Origin: Pleodorina starrii
Taxonomy: Eukaryota > Chlorophyta > Chlorophyceae > Chlamydomonadales > Volvocaceae
NCBI GenBank assembly: GCA_030267565.1
Contig: BRXU01000014.1
Location: 372,001-436,000 of the forward strand
Length of the DNA stretch: 64,000 nt
Direction of reading: 5' to 3'
Part shown: in pieces, positions 22,601 through 34,200 of the stretch
Position numbering within the stretch: position 1 is the stretch's first letter
How the letters are laid out: every line of letters begins with the position of its first letter
The notes under the pieces: model-generated
The model's input: only the letters and a program-made list of their open reading frames with translations
The model's database searches: none
Told to the model about the DNA's origin: nothing
Position numbers and translations under genes: made by a program

Positions 22601-25600
22601 GTGGTCGTCCACATGGTCCGCGTCCTCGAAGAAATCTGCAGGGTTCGGAAAGGCGGGAGGGGTCGGAAGAGGAAGAGGAGGAGGAAGAGGGAGAGGAGGA
22701 GGAAGAGGGAGAGGAGGAGGAAGAGGGAGAGGAGGAGGAAGAGGGAGAGGAGGCGGAACATGATGCGCTTGTGGCGACACACACACGCACACACCAACGA
22801 AACCAGACCCCCGGGTCGCCACATTGTTCCCGCCCCGGCCCCCCTCCTGCCGAGTGCCCCGTGCCGTGTGCTTCGCGCCGCACGACGCGCAGCGCAGCGC
22901 CAGGCTCCGCCGCGGTCTTCGCCACCGGCCGACACACATGAGCATCCCGCCCCACAGCGCGCCACCCTACGCCACTGACCTGCGGGTCACCACCCGAACG
23001 ACATGAGCTCCTCCCCCCCGTCCCACATGCGCGCTACTGACCCGCGGGTCGGCTGGCGTCCGCCAGCGGGAAGTCCCTGTAGGTGAGGCAGATGCAGCGC
23101 AGCCCCCGCTTGGCCATGTTGGTCACCTCGTCCAACAGGTGATCGCGGAGGGCGGGGGTCATGTCCGCGACGCCGGTCTGAAAGGCATGGGAGGTTATAC
23201 AAGGACAGGCCGCAGTGGAGGTTACTTCGGTCGGGGAAGTGAGAGAGTCGGGGAAGTGAGAGATTCAACGGAACATACGGAGGAAAGGCCGAAACCAGTC
23301 GGGGCGAAAGGGCGCGACAGCAGCCGAATAGTGAAGCTAGGCAGGCGAGGCAAGCTGACTGGCTGACGGAGGACAGGATGGGGGCGGGGCGGAGGGGGAG
23401 GAGGGACGGAGCAAGTCACAGAGGACCAGCTTCCGTCGGCCGCTCTCTTGCCCCAGAACGCGTGTCACGCCGACGTGCCGTATTCTGCCGCCGTACCTCC
23501 GTCATGCAGCCCACGCAGCGCTTGAGCACCCACTCCGCGGCGCCCTTGTTGTACAGGCGGTACTTGTTCGACAGCCGTACGAGTACGGAAGCCATCTTCT
23601 TGGCGGACGAGAAGCCGTAAATCTGGACCGGGCAACGGCGCGGGTGGGCGGGAAGGCGGGCAAGGTCTGGCGGTGTCGCGCAAATAAGACTTTGGCTGCC
23701 AGCTCTCAGCTGGGATCCATTGCGCACGACAGTACGACACGTGAGGACGTCTCACAACAGCGCGACATACCCACACCCAAACCAACACGACCCTCTTCCT
23801 GCAAAACGTTCTTCAAACACTCCCGGGCCTCGTCCCACCTGCCAAGCAGTGCGCTGGACGACACCACCCGCGCGGTGCCACACCCATGCGCGGTACCACA
23901 CCCATCCGCCGCACCGTCGCCTGACACGCGCCCGCCCTCACTCGGGTCCCCGCACCTTCTCCACACTCTTCTCGTGGCGGGCCCGGTAGTCCTTGTAGTT
24001 GGACTCCAGGTCCCGGTCCATGAGCAGCAGCAGCGCACACTCGGTGCGGTTGCCCACAAAGCCCATCTTGCCGTCCTTCTCCACAATGTAGTAGGCCTGA
24101 GCAGCACAACAGTGATACGCGGGGTCAAGGAGAGCACCGCTGTCGCCTGGGCTTCTTACTACCCACGGCTCGGAGATACTGAAAAAGAAAACGTCCCGGC
24201 GTCTGCCAATTCAGCCTTTTCCCAATCTGCAACGGCCAACGCCCACCTTCCTTTGACCACCTCAAACGAACTGCGCAACCCGTTGATCTTACAACTGCCA
24301 ACCGTCACCAACCAACCTTGGAGTTCAGCGCGCAGTTCATCTTGAGCTCCTCCAGCAGTTGCGGATCCAGCTCCGATGGTTTCGGAGCGCTGCCGTACTT
24401 GCGCCCGCCGAACCAGCCCTCCACCACCGTCATTCGGTTCTCCGTCAGCGTGCCCGTCTTGTCCGAGCAAATGGCGGTGGCTCCGCCCATCGTCTCGCAG
24501 GCCGCCAGGACGCGCACAAAGTTGTTGTCTGCGGGTACGTCAGGGCACAGCAGCACGCATCGTGAATCCTATTGTCGTACAGAGGGGCACTGTTTCGAGT
24601 TGGGTTGTCGTGCAGCGGTACATCGGCGGGTTGGGAGACGGGAGGGAGCGGGGAGAGCGGGATGCCGCGGGAGGAGGGATGTTCCGCATGCCCCATGCCA
24701 CACGCCACATGCTGGCCGATGACTTGGACGCGTACCCCGACAGTACAGCATGCCAACCCCCGCACTAGCAGTAACCGGTGGTTGCCCGCCCACTAACCCA
24801 CCCACCCAGCTACGGTAGCCGCCCTCCCACCCACCCAGCTAGCCACCCTCCCACGCACGCAGTTACCCGCCCTCCCACGCAACCAATGGCCCACCCCATC
24901 TCCCCACCCCGTCATCCACGCACCCGTCATCATCTTCTTCATAGAGTAGGCCAGCGAGATGGTAACGGCCAGCGGCAGACCCTCCGGCACCGCCACCACG
25001 ATAATCGTAATTGCGTACAGGAAGAACTGGATGGGACCGTGGTCGTTAATCTTCTTAATGGGAAAGCCCCGGTTCACAACGCACCACCTGCGATCGAGCG
25101 TTCGGTTTGGGTTTGGGGAGCGCGCGTGTCTTCATTTGCTGCTGCTGCTACTGCAATGTGCATTTGACATTTTACGTCTTGGCTTCGCGTTGCTTGGGGT
25201 TGAGAGTCGCGTTCGATTGGCGCCGGGTGAATGGAAGGACCGTAAAGCAGCTACGACCGGGCGCACTTCCCGATTTGCATGGGGTGAATACGTAAATACT
25301 GCATCACGCGCGTGGACAGGGAGGAGCGCGGCGGCCCAGCCACGCGGCCCAGCCGTGGCAGGACAGACTCTCCCGCGCGCGGGCAGTGTGGGACGGAGGA
25401 GAGGAGGGAAAGGGGCGCTAACCCTCAAGCTCCACACGCGCAGCAACTGGTCTGCACCCCCAGTGGTTTGGGTTCACGGGTTTCGTAACGCCACAGGTCG
25501 ATAGCACAGCACCGCCGGTCACGTGGGGAGCCTCGCCCCTTCAGGTTGGCCCGCTGCCTGCAACCCCAGCGCCCCAGGCCCCTCCCCTGGAGCATCTGCA

Positions 25601-28600
25601 CGTCCGCTGCACGCCCCCTGCACGTCCGCTGCACGCACGGGAACGCCTGCACGTCCGCTGCACGCACGGGAACGTGTGATCCTGCTACCGGTAGTTGCTT
25701 CCAGCTGCTCATCATGAAAGTCTGCCGGAGTGAGCGAACTGGAGCAACCGGCGGGGCCGCCAGTCCAACATGATATGACCGTAACGGGTTGCCCTTTGCA
25801 GGTCGTGTTGAGTAGTTGGAGCTTTGGTGTTTTGGTCGAAATAGTAGTGAGAAGCTAGAACGGATGATCATCTGCTGATTGCTTCCTGTTGCAGTACCTA
25901 TTGCTTCCGATTCGACTGGTTTCGGCCACTCTGATCCGGTGCCGCCGCCACAGCTGCTGCTGCTGTTATAGTGCTGCTGCTACGCCGGCGGCGACAGGCG
26001 GCCGTGGGCACGAGCTAGATGGGGCACGTAAAGGGCGCTGCCGTTTCCGCTCCTGCTACTGTGTGCAATCGCACTGCGCGGCCCCCATGGCGGCAAGCCG
26101 CCAGTAGCGCCAAGGCGGGCGGCCTCCACCCGACGGCGCCGTAGCGCCCGCCGGCCGTAACCTGCGGTCTGCACGCCTGCCGCTCCTCCTGTTGCAGCCA
26201 CCGCCGCCGCCGCCGCAGTAGCAACAGCAGCAGTAGCAACAGCTCAGGCAGTGACTGCACCGGTCGTCGCCGCAACAGCCGCAGCTAGCTGTCCCCGCCC
26301 CTCCGCCAGCTGGCGCTGATGCCGCGACTGTTGTCGCCCTGTTGCTGTGGCCCCGTACGGGCCGGGCGTGCGGTCCGCCCATGGCGCGATCTGGGTTCCC
26401 CGAGACTGGGCACCGATGTCAAGGGGCGCAAGAGGCTCCTGACACGATCGCTCCTCCTCCGCAAGGCCGCTCCTTCCCTCGCTCCGATGCAATGTCCTTT
26501 TCGCTCCGCTCCTTCCGCAAACCGCTGTGATGACTTTCATTACCTCCCGCACACCCCGCCCCCGCAACAGCCGCACGACCGCCCGCCCGCTTCGCCTCCC
26601 GGCCACCCCCGAAGCCGGCCCCCCTGCCTCCTTGCCCCCTCCCCCCCGCCCCGCCCTGGCCCCCAAACCCACTCCCCCCACATACAGGATGCACTGCACT
26701 CTGAATCGCTGCCGCCGTCCCTCCCACACACACACGCCCCCTCCCACACATACGCACGCAACCCCTTTCCCCCTCCCCCACGCCTCCCTCCCTCCCCATC
26801 ACCCACTTGATGAGCTGGGCGATGAAGCAGCACACCGCCACCGCGAAACCGATCTTGCCGATGGCGGCCGCCAGCACGCCCAGCTTCTGCTGAAGCGGCG
26901 TCTCGTCGTCTCCCGCCTCCGAAACCAGCGCCATCGTCTTGCCCCAGGTGCTGTTGGGCCCTACAGCAATCACCAGCGCGTGGCCGCTGCCCTCCGTCAC
27001 CTGCGCACGGGTTGTTGGCGAGTGTGATTCAGTGGCGTGATTCTAGATAAGCACGTCGCTGGCGCTGCGGCTGCAGTCTCGTTGCATGGACATTTGCGTG
27101 AGGGGGTGAGGATGGCGAGGAGAGGAGAGGTAGAGGAGATGTAGCGTGTGTGTGTGTATCGGTCGCAGTCGTGGTGGTGGTGGGTGGGGAGGCGGTGCCA
27201 CGCACGCGACGCCTCGCAACGCGCCCCATTGCTGCCCCGTGCCAAATCCCCGGTCCCCTCCACTTCCGCTCTCCCATTCGCGCGCTGCCATGCACATGTT
27301 CAACATATGTGTAAAACGCACGCCCAGGCACACACATACATGAACGCACAGGCGCGAAACCGGGAACGCACCTGAGTGCCGGACATGACCCATGGGTCTT
27401 CGTTGAGGTTCTTTTTCATGGGGTCGCTCTCGCCCGTCAGCGACGCCTCGTCCATGGTGAGGCCTTGGCTGTCCAGCACGATCGCATCCGCCACCACCTG
27501 GATCCAGATTCGAATTCAAATTCGAATTTTGGATTTCCAGGACTACGGGGTTTCACGATTTCTGGGTGGTTCCCGGTTTCAGGCTCTCCGATTGGTGGGA
27601 GGATAGAAAGACCGTTCGGCTCGAGGTGCGGGGATGTGTTGATGGAGGAAGGGGCGGAGAGCCGGAAACCGACCAGGGAAGTAGGCGGCCCCGCCTGCGA
27701 GACGCACAGTCCAGGGCCCCCCGCCCCACCTTGTCGCCCGTGTCTAGGAACACGACGTCCCCCACCACCAGGTCCGTGTTGTCCACCAGGATCTGCTCGC
27801 CGCCGCGGATGACCTTGATCTGAATCCTGTCCTTCTGCGCGTTGAGCTTTCGGAACTGCAAGTCCTTGCTGTAGTCATTGCCGGCGCCTGGATGGTGCGG
27901 GGGAGCGGGGAGTGATATGTGCTCCTTTACCGGTATATAAAAATGAGTCACTGCGGACGTTGTTTGATCAAGCTGCTACCGCCGCTGAACCTCCGGAACT
28001 GATGTTTGTGTCCCGGGGGTGCAGGGTGCGGGAGCGGGGTCTGCACGGAACCGCCTGCACGGGACCCGTGCTGGCGCACGCGTGCACGTACACATACACA
28101 CACGCATGCGCCCGCCCTCGCGCCCCCGGCTTTTACATGTGTCCCGAGGGGATGAGCTGCCCGGAAGACCAAAAACGCCGCCCCTGTCCCAGTGTGTCCC
28201 AGTAAAACAGTGTGCGCAAGAGCGTTTCTGTGGATAACGTGGCCGGGACTGTGCGAAAGCTGGGATACGGCGGTGACAGGCACTTTCCTCACCTACTAGC
28301 GTGACGATAACGACGGCAACCCAAATGGCAATGCCCTGCAGGCAGCAGAATAGTGAACGGGTACGGAAGGCTGTGCGTCAAGCCGTACGCCAGTGACGGG
28401 TGGAGACGCGATGCGGATCGGCGGGTGCTGTGGCCCATGTGGCTCGTGTTTGTCCCCTCGTGCTTGTCGGAGCCGCGGCTTAACCCCAAGCCTCCGAGGG
28501 AAGCCCGGTAGCCCCTCCAGCATCCTTCAGCTTGCTACAGAAGAACAGAGAGCCTCTCTCCCCCCACGGCGCCCGGGCCCCCGAGCCGTTGAGCCTCCTC

Positions 28601-29666
28601 GTCGGGTGAGCGCAGACGGGGCCAGTTCTTAGAGCAGTCGCGTACAAAGCGGCGGCCACCATCACCTGGCAACGCCCCTCCCAGCCCATCCAGAGCACGC
28701 GCACGCACGCATACGCGTGGTGCGTTCGGGCCCCCACTTGTAACTTTCACGGGCAGGTGTCGATAAAGGCCCCGAGAGTGTGGCCCCACACGTGGGATGT
28801 TGTGGGAGGCGCACGCCTCCTCGTGCGTGGGGCGGACGGGGGGCGAGGACGGGGCTGCGCACCTCAATCCAGTTGTTCTTTTCACGCTCTTCGGGGATAG
28901 CTGCGCCAAGGATTGTCGACACCTGCAATGCGTGGCATTTCCCCGCATAATTGTGAGCGCGGAGCCAAGGGTGTGCTGCGGCTGGAAAGAAGCGTAGTGG
29001 TGTGCCGTTTGGCTGACGAGGGAACCCTGTCCCAACCCTTACACCTCCCCGACCGGCAGACGGATGCGTGGGAGCTGTCCGATTGCCGCGGGGCCCAGAA
29101 GTCATGCGCTTTAGTCTTCCGGCAGCCTTTGGTATTGTGGTGGGGGCTTACCGCGGCCGCCGCAATGAGCAATATGAGGATGGGGTCTTGCACGACCTCC
29201 CAGACGAGGAGGAAGAACTGCGGCCAAAGAGTAAGTAATAGCGCAACGTTAATTCAGTCACTTGCCACCACTTGACGTGTGGGAAGCCCGTGTCCCTTGC
29301 ATGTAAAAGGGTTATCTCACGTTCTTCGGAGGCACCTCGGCATGTCTGTTGGCCCCAAATACTCGTCGGTGTTGTGCTACTGAATCATGACCCGTTGCGT
29401 TGGGATCAGGGTTGAGCCCTCGGTCCGGCGAACTCCCCAACAACTTAGCGAGGCCCCAGGCCTTGCCAACCCTGTTATAGAACTCCATATCTTTCTCCTG
29501 CAAATACGTTAGCAAAACTTGTAAAGCCATTTGTCAGAAGGTGTGAAACGAGGTTGACAGTCCACACCTCATTCGCTTTGGTCAGCTCTTCGAACCCGAC
29601 GCCATATGCATTCGCCATTATCGCAGGCGCCTCTTCGTCGCCATTGGCGACAGCAGCCCGCGTCAT
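16670..29666 (-). CDS. P-type Ca2+-transporting ATPase, PMCA/type IIB (26 exons, 1157 aa)
   Basis: ATP-driven Ca2+ pump expelling Ca2+ from the cytosol. Exons (5'->3', all phases match): 29666-29568, 29497-29321, 29217-29152, 28922-28863, 28335-28293, 27887-27730, 27497-27372, 27000-26807, 25087-24924, 24528-24317, 24096-23956, 23622-23497, 23177-23042, 22635-22376, 22119-22030, 21675-21622, 21310-21217, 20998-20874, 20623-20519, 20115-19933, 19652-19585, 19192-18967, 18325-18227, 17948-17802, 17449-17358, 16898-16670. Landmarks: TGES (222-225) in the actuator domain; VAVPEGLP in TM4 (E343); phosphorylation motif DKTGT (D385); KGAAE nucleotide-binding motif (506-510); TGD (614-616); [10 protein letters not shown] (712-721). 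TM6 has the N807...D811 pair typical of single-site IIB pumps. Ten membrane segments can be placed. Residues about 872-969 form a long extracytoplasmic TM7-TM8 loop with six Cys and three N-glycosylation sequons. The N-terminus before TM1 is only 92 residues and the C-tail about 75, with seven consecutive His. I see no clear calmodulin-binding helix. No TGTAA was found just after the stop. Confidence 0.95.
22660..22757. repeat. GGA-rich minisatellite in an ATPase intron
   Basis: Roughly 18-bp units of the type gaggaggaagagggagag recur several times inside the intron between exons 13 and 14. It is purine-rich on the + strand. The coding frames seen across it are artefacts. Confidence 0.8.
25088..26806 (-). 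other. Longest ATPase intron (1.7 kb)
   Basis: This intron separates exon 8 (ending LIK) from exon 9 (starting WCVVNRGF); phase 2 on both sides supports the join. It contains three copies of ctgcacgtccgctgcacg starting at 25596, 25618 and 25647, plus a stretch at about 25.9-26.4 kb with Ala/Gln/Ser-type triplets that resembles low-complexity coding DNA. No intact ORF with start and splice sites is evident, so it may be a decayed insertion. Confidence 0.5.
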
Positions 29667-30953
29667 GCTGTAGCCCGATCACAAGAAACGTGAAGTGCAC
29701 ACTAATCAGAAACGGCCAGGATGAGTTCCAACATATGTAGGCTTCAAGTCATTCCCGAAGATGGAAAATGTTGATGCCGCCGGCGGAGTGTGAGAATCTT
29801 TACAGTTGGTAACAAGCAAAGGTGCGTGCCTGAACCAGACTGACGGCCGTACCCCAACAGATTCCCTTGTGTTACGGTAGATTCCTTGTATAATACTTGG
29901 GCCAAGTACTTTGCATGCAAATTTGGTTACGTAAATAGTGACACTCTTCTCCATCACCGTGCATCCGGTATCCCTGCAACAAGCTAACTGTTGTTTCCAG
30001 CCTTTCGGCGTTCTAGTGACGCTGTTCACACCCATACCGTCGCCTTTTTTCTTGCTTAACTGCATACCCACTTGATCACCGTTTGCACTGGCAAATTCAC
30101 CAGAGTCCTACCCGAGGCATCGCATGTACCTCGCTTCCTCGCTTACTGGCATCGATGCATCGTACGGAAAAAGGCTGTCAACCGCCGCCGCCCGCTGCAG
30201 TGAAAGCTACACACTATAAATTAAATACCCCACTGCTTCAATTATATTGTCAGGATCATCAAACGTTCAAGGCAGGTCCTGCCTGTTCCAATCAGGCTGG
30301 GGCTATCCCTGTTTCCAGGCCCACGGCGAGCGAATCAGGGATTCTCAGGCGTAACTATGCCCAATAGTAATACAACAAGGCAAGAAACGGGCGCTGCGAT
30401 TGGCAGTTTCACGGTACATAATTATGCATCTTGCTTGCATTCCTACCGCAATTCTGAGAAAATCAGGACGTGAAAGGGAGCCTTCAAGATGTGAATGTTA
30501 TCAGGCCAGTATATAAACCCACGCACATCGTGCTCGGATAGCCCAACGAAATGCTGTACTGGCATCAAACAGCTGTTCGACCTGGTTCGACAGTGCTCGA
30601 CTGAGCTGACGGCGAGAGGGGCCATTAAAGCATAAATTCCTTAACGCATCGTTCCTATAATCATGCTCGAATAAAAGGACGTTGTGCTTTCATTGGAGCA
30701 GTACAGGCGCGCGCAGTCAGTCGCCGCCAGTCGCCACAGGTCTCGCAGGCCACGAGGCCAGGAGGTGTAGGCAGGCACATTTTGCCACTGCCGCAGGACT
30801 TTCTTTTATGTTCTTTTTTATCTTTGTGGTGTCAATGGCTTATATCTTATTCAGAGTGACGAGTGCCTAACACTCTTTTCAAAAGGTTGGAGGACGGCAC
30901 GCCAGGACGCGCCAGGGCGCACCAGGCACTCCATCCCTCTCCAGCGGCGCCCT
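29667..30953. other. Spacer upstream of the Ca2+-ATPase
   Basis: This stretch is less GC-rich than its neighbours and has no supported exon. It should contain the ATPase promoter and 5' UTR on the - strand, and the 3' flank of the thioesterase gene. A 366-nt - strand ORF at 29706-30071 shows no splice sites or family resemblance and is not called. Confidence 0.4.
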
Positions 30954-30958
30954 TTACA
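30954..30958 (-). promoter_or_regulatory. Polyadenylation signal (TGTAA on - strand) of the thioesterase gene
   Basis: TTACA on the + strand (TGTAA in the transcript) lies about 300 nt after the thioesterase stop codon at 31261. Confidence 0.5.
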
Positions 30959-31260
30959 TCCAAGCCTAAAAAAACTCTCACATTCGCAGTCTGTGCGACG
31001 GAAATAATCGCGATTTGATTGTTCGTGTTAAAAGAAAAGAAGCTCCATACGCAACGAGTTAACGTACTGTAATGCGAGGTTGGAAGCCACACGACATTTT
31101 GTGGAGATGTTCGTGGCTCGCACGCGAGCACACACGCTTGCATCCGATAGAACGGGACTGCTCAGTTGGTCGGGCGTGCCAGCCCTGCTCGTTACCCCCA
31201 GAACCCTGTCGCCGAAGGACGAAGAACTCCGAGAATCGGTCGCCACAGCTAGTGCCTGCC

Positions 31261-34200
31261 TCACACAAGCGCCGTTTCCAGCGCCGAAACCAGCTCCGTG
31301 AGCCACGTCGCCTTGGCCTGCCGGTTGTTGATGGGCCACAGGTGGTTGCCGGCGATCTCGCGCAGAGTGAAGCCGCCGCGTGTGTAGCGGGCCCACGGCG
31401 CCACCAGCCCCCGACTGATGCGCCTGCGGTGTGGGTGCACGATGAACACACACGTGAACACACACACACACACACACACATACATACATACGCCCATAGC
31501 CTCTATGCCGGTTCGAGTCCCATGCAATGCTTCGGAGGGGAAGGCCAGGTGCACGGGCACTTTGCCTAGGGGTGTTTTAACTCGGGGGTTTCAGCCCCGG
31601 TGCATTGCGGCATCCCGGCGCTGCTAGAGCCCGAACCGTTGGGAGGCTGGTCGCCCTCCTTTCATCCTCCCTTTCCTACCGGTCTTGGTTGCCCCAAAAG
31701 GCCGAGATGGGGAAGTCGAACGGCTCCAGTGGGGGCGGCCCTTGGGTGAGGGAGGCGGGCACCGGGCAAGGGTGGAGGGAGCGTGTGGGGGGTGGTACAT
31801 GATTGCGAGGGAGGGGAGATAGGTGGAAAGGAGAAGGGGAGCGGGCAGCGGCCTCCAGCCTCTGGCAGGTCCAATGCCCTGCCAGGGTGGAGGGTCAAGG
31901 AAGCCACATCCGGGACTTCGGAAAGTCGCTCGGACGCAGAGGCGGCAATTCGCTGGCAGGAGACGGCGATCTGAAGGGCTCAAGCCTCACCGGGCTCACC
32001 TTCAACGGTGTTGCCGCCGCTCGCCTGTCGTACAGCCCTGTCGTACGACGCGTCGGGCTGGAGTTCGTACTCGTCGAAGACGGTGCAGTCTGCCCTCAGG
32101 ATGGGCTCGTACAGCTGCAGTGGGGCGGTGTTGGGGGCCCGGGACCCGGGGTTTCGGGTTTCGGGTGGGTGGCCCGTCAAGGTCGGGGGAGCGCGGCCGG
32201 CGGGGAACCTTACCGAACCTTACAACCGCCATGCCGCTACAGCGCTACTGCGCCACACCGCAGGAAGACAGGATGCAAGGACCGCGTGCGGTGAGAGGGG
32301 CTACCGGCGGTTTGGGGCCTTGCACTTGTACTTGCGCAAAACAGAGGCCCGCAAGTCACGGACCCGCAGGCCCAACGCCTTTGTCGCGCAGCGAGTTGCG
32401 AATGGGAGGGGGCTGGGCGGCCTTTGGGGTGGAGGCGCCGCTGCCATGGCACTGAAGAAGACCACGACGGAGGATGGGAGATACACACATGCAGGAAGGG
32501 AAGCGCAGCAGCGCAACCACCTGCCACATGTCGCGGGTGAAGACGACCTCGTTCACGTCCCAGCCGCGCATCTCCTCCTGCCAACACGGACAGCGACACG
32601 ACACGCACAAGCGCAGCAGCAGCACAAGCGCAAGGCGCAAGGCGCAGGGCTCGCCCAAGTCGGCCCGCCGGCTCTACCTCTCCTGTTCCGGAGCCGGCTG
32701 CAAAGGACTGGCGCAAGCAGAAAGCAGCAAGCATGAGCTGCTGGCGCAAGCGCAGGTACAGCAAGTTGCTTGCCGTAGGCTAACAATCCCTCAACGGGGG
32801 AGCAGCCGTTACCGATTCGGATAGCTGCGCGTCTCCGCCCGCGCCCCCTCGCCCTCCCAAGAAACGACACCAAGGCTGCACGGCACACCCTGTGCCATGA
32901 CGAAACATCCAGGAAACATGGCGGGCGGCACACTGGTAGCATTCGAGGGCGGCAGCCGCAGGCGGCAAAAGCTGCCTTCGGTGAGGGTGAGGGTTGCGGT
33001 TTTGGGAGTCAGGGCGAACTCCGAACCCGCAACAGAGCAGACGGCATGCGAATGGGCCCACCTTGAAATCTGTGTCGTCCAGGGTCCGCTGCCGCCGCCA
33101 CGGCCGCTTGTCGTACGGCACGTCGGGGTACGGCATGGCCGACAGGCACCACACGCGCGGCTGGGGCAGGCCCGCGGCGCGTACGGCACGCAGCAGCTCG
33201 AAGGCGACCCAGCATCCGAACGAGTGCGACAGTACGGCGTACGACACGCCCGCCGACGACTCCAGCAGGGGAGTCACCACCGGCAGTAACGCCTGCGCCG
33301 CAGCCTGCATGGGGTTGCCGTGCGGGTTATAGGGGAGCCGGGAACAGCTTCTTGGTGTGGAGTGTGCACGGCTCTTATGCGTGGGCCCAAATTTCAACGA
33401 TCGGAAAATTCGGACCAGATCTGTACGGAAGCGTTGTATTGCGGTCTCGGCGGGGTTTGGGAGGTTTAGGGGGGCATCGGCAGACGCGGGGTGAGACGCC
33501 GGCACGCCGTACACCATATGCCGTACATGTTCCGTAATTTATCGCAGGTGTGTCCTCCCGCTTGACTGTCAGTGCCACGTCCCGTCACGTCAAAGCCCTA
33601 GAAGGCCGGCGACGCAGACGCGTAATCGCGCAGGGTTGAGAGACATCAAAGCGCTGCCAGAAAATCATGAAACGCATGAAACGCATGAAACGCATGAAAC
33701 GCATGAAACGCATGAAATGCATGAAACAAACTCGTGGCTGTTAAACAACAGGAGGGCGGTGCCCTCACCCTAGAATGGGCCCAGAAAGCCCCCCACACTG
33801 CAACACAACATAAGGCATGAAACAACAACAACACGCCGCATGCAGTCAAGTAGCCGCCACGGTGAATTAGCTTCCTTGCAGCTGCGAGAGCCCTAAGGAG
33901 GAGGTTTCTTGACTACACTACAGTCAGACCAGACACCAACGCAGAACGCACACACAAACGCATGCACATACACATAAACTGGTTTTGTACTGTCGTGCTT
34001 TCAGGCGTTTTTGTTCTCTTGGGCCCTCGGCTCGTATGGGTTTTTTGTTCATGAGAGGGGCACGCACCCCCAACCATGTAACAAGCACACACATACCGGT
34101 ATAAACTGATGCACACATTCTCACCTGACGGCCACATGCAAAACGCCCTCTTCCTAACCTCCAACGACGGCTGTCCTTTACCCGATTCGTCACAATCATA

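Noticed and set aside
31510..31520. Perfect Pol III B-box (ggttcgagtcc), suggesting a tRNA or SINE
   Set aside because: No A box, acceptor stem or cloverleaf can be drawn around it, and it lies in a short intron beside a microsatellite.
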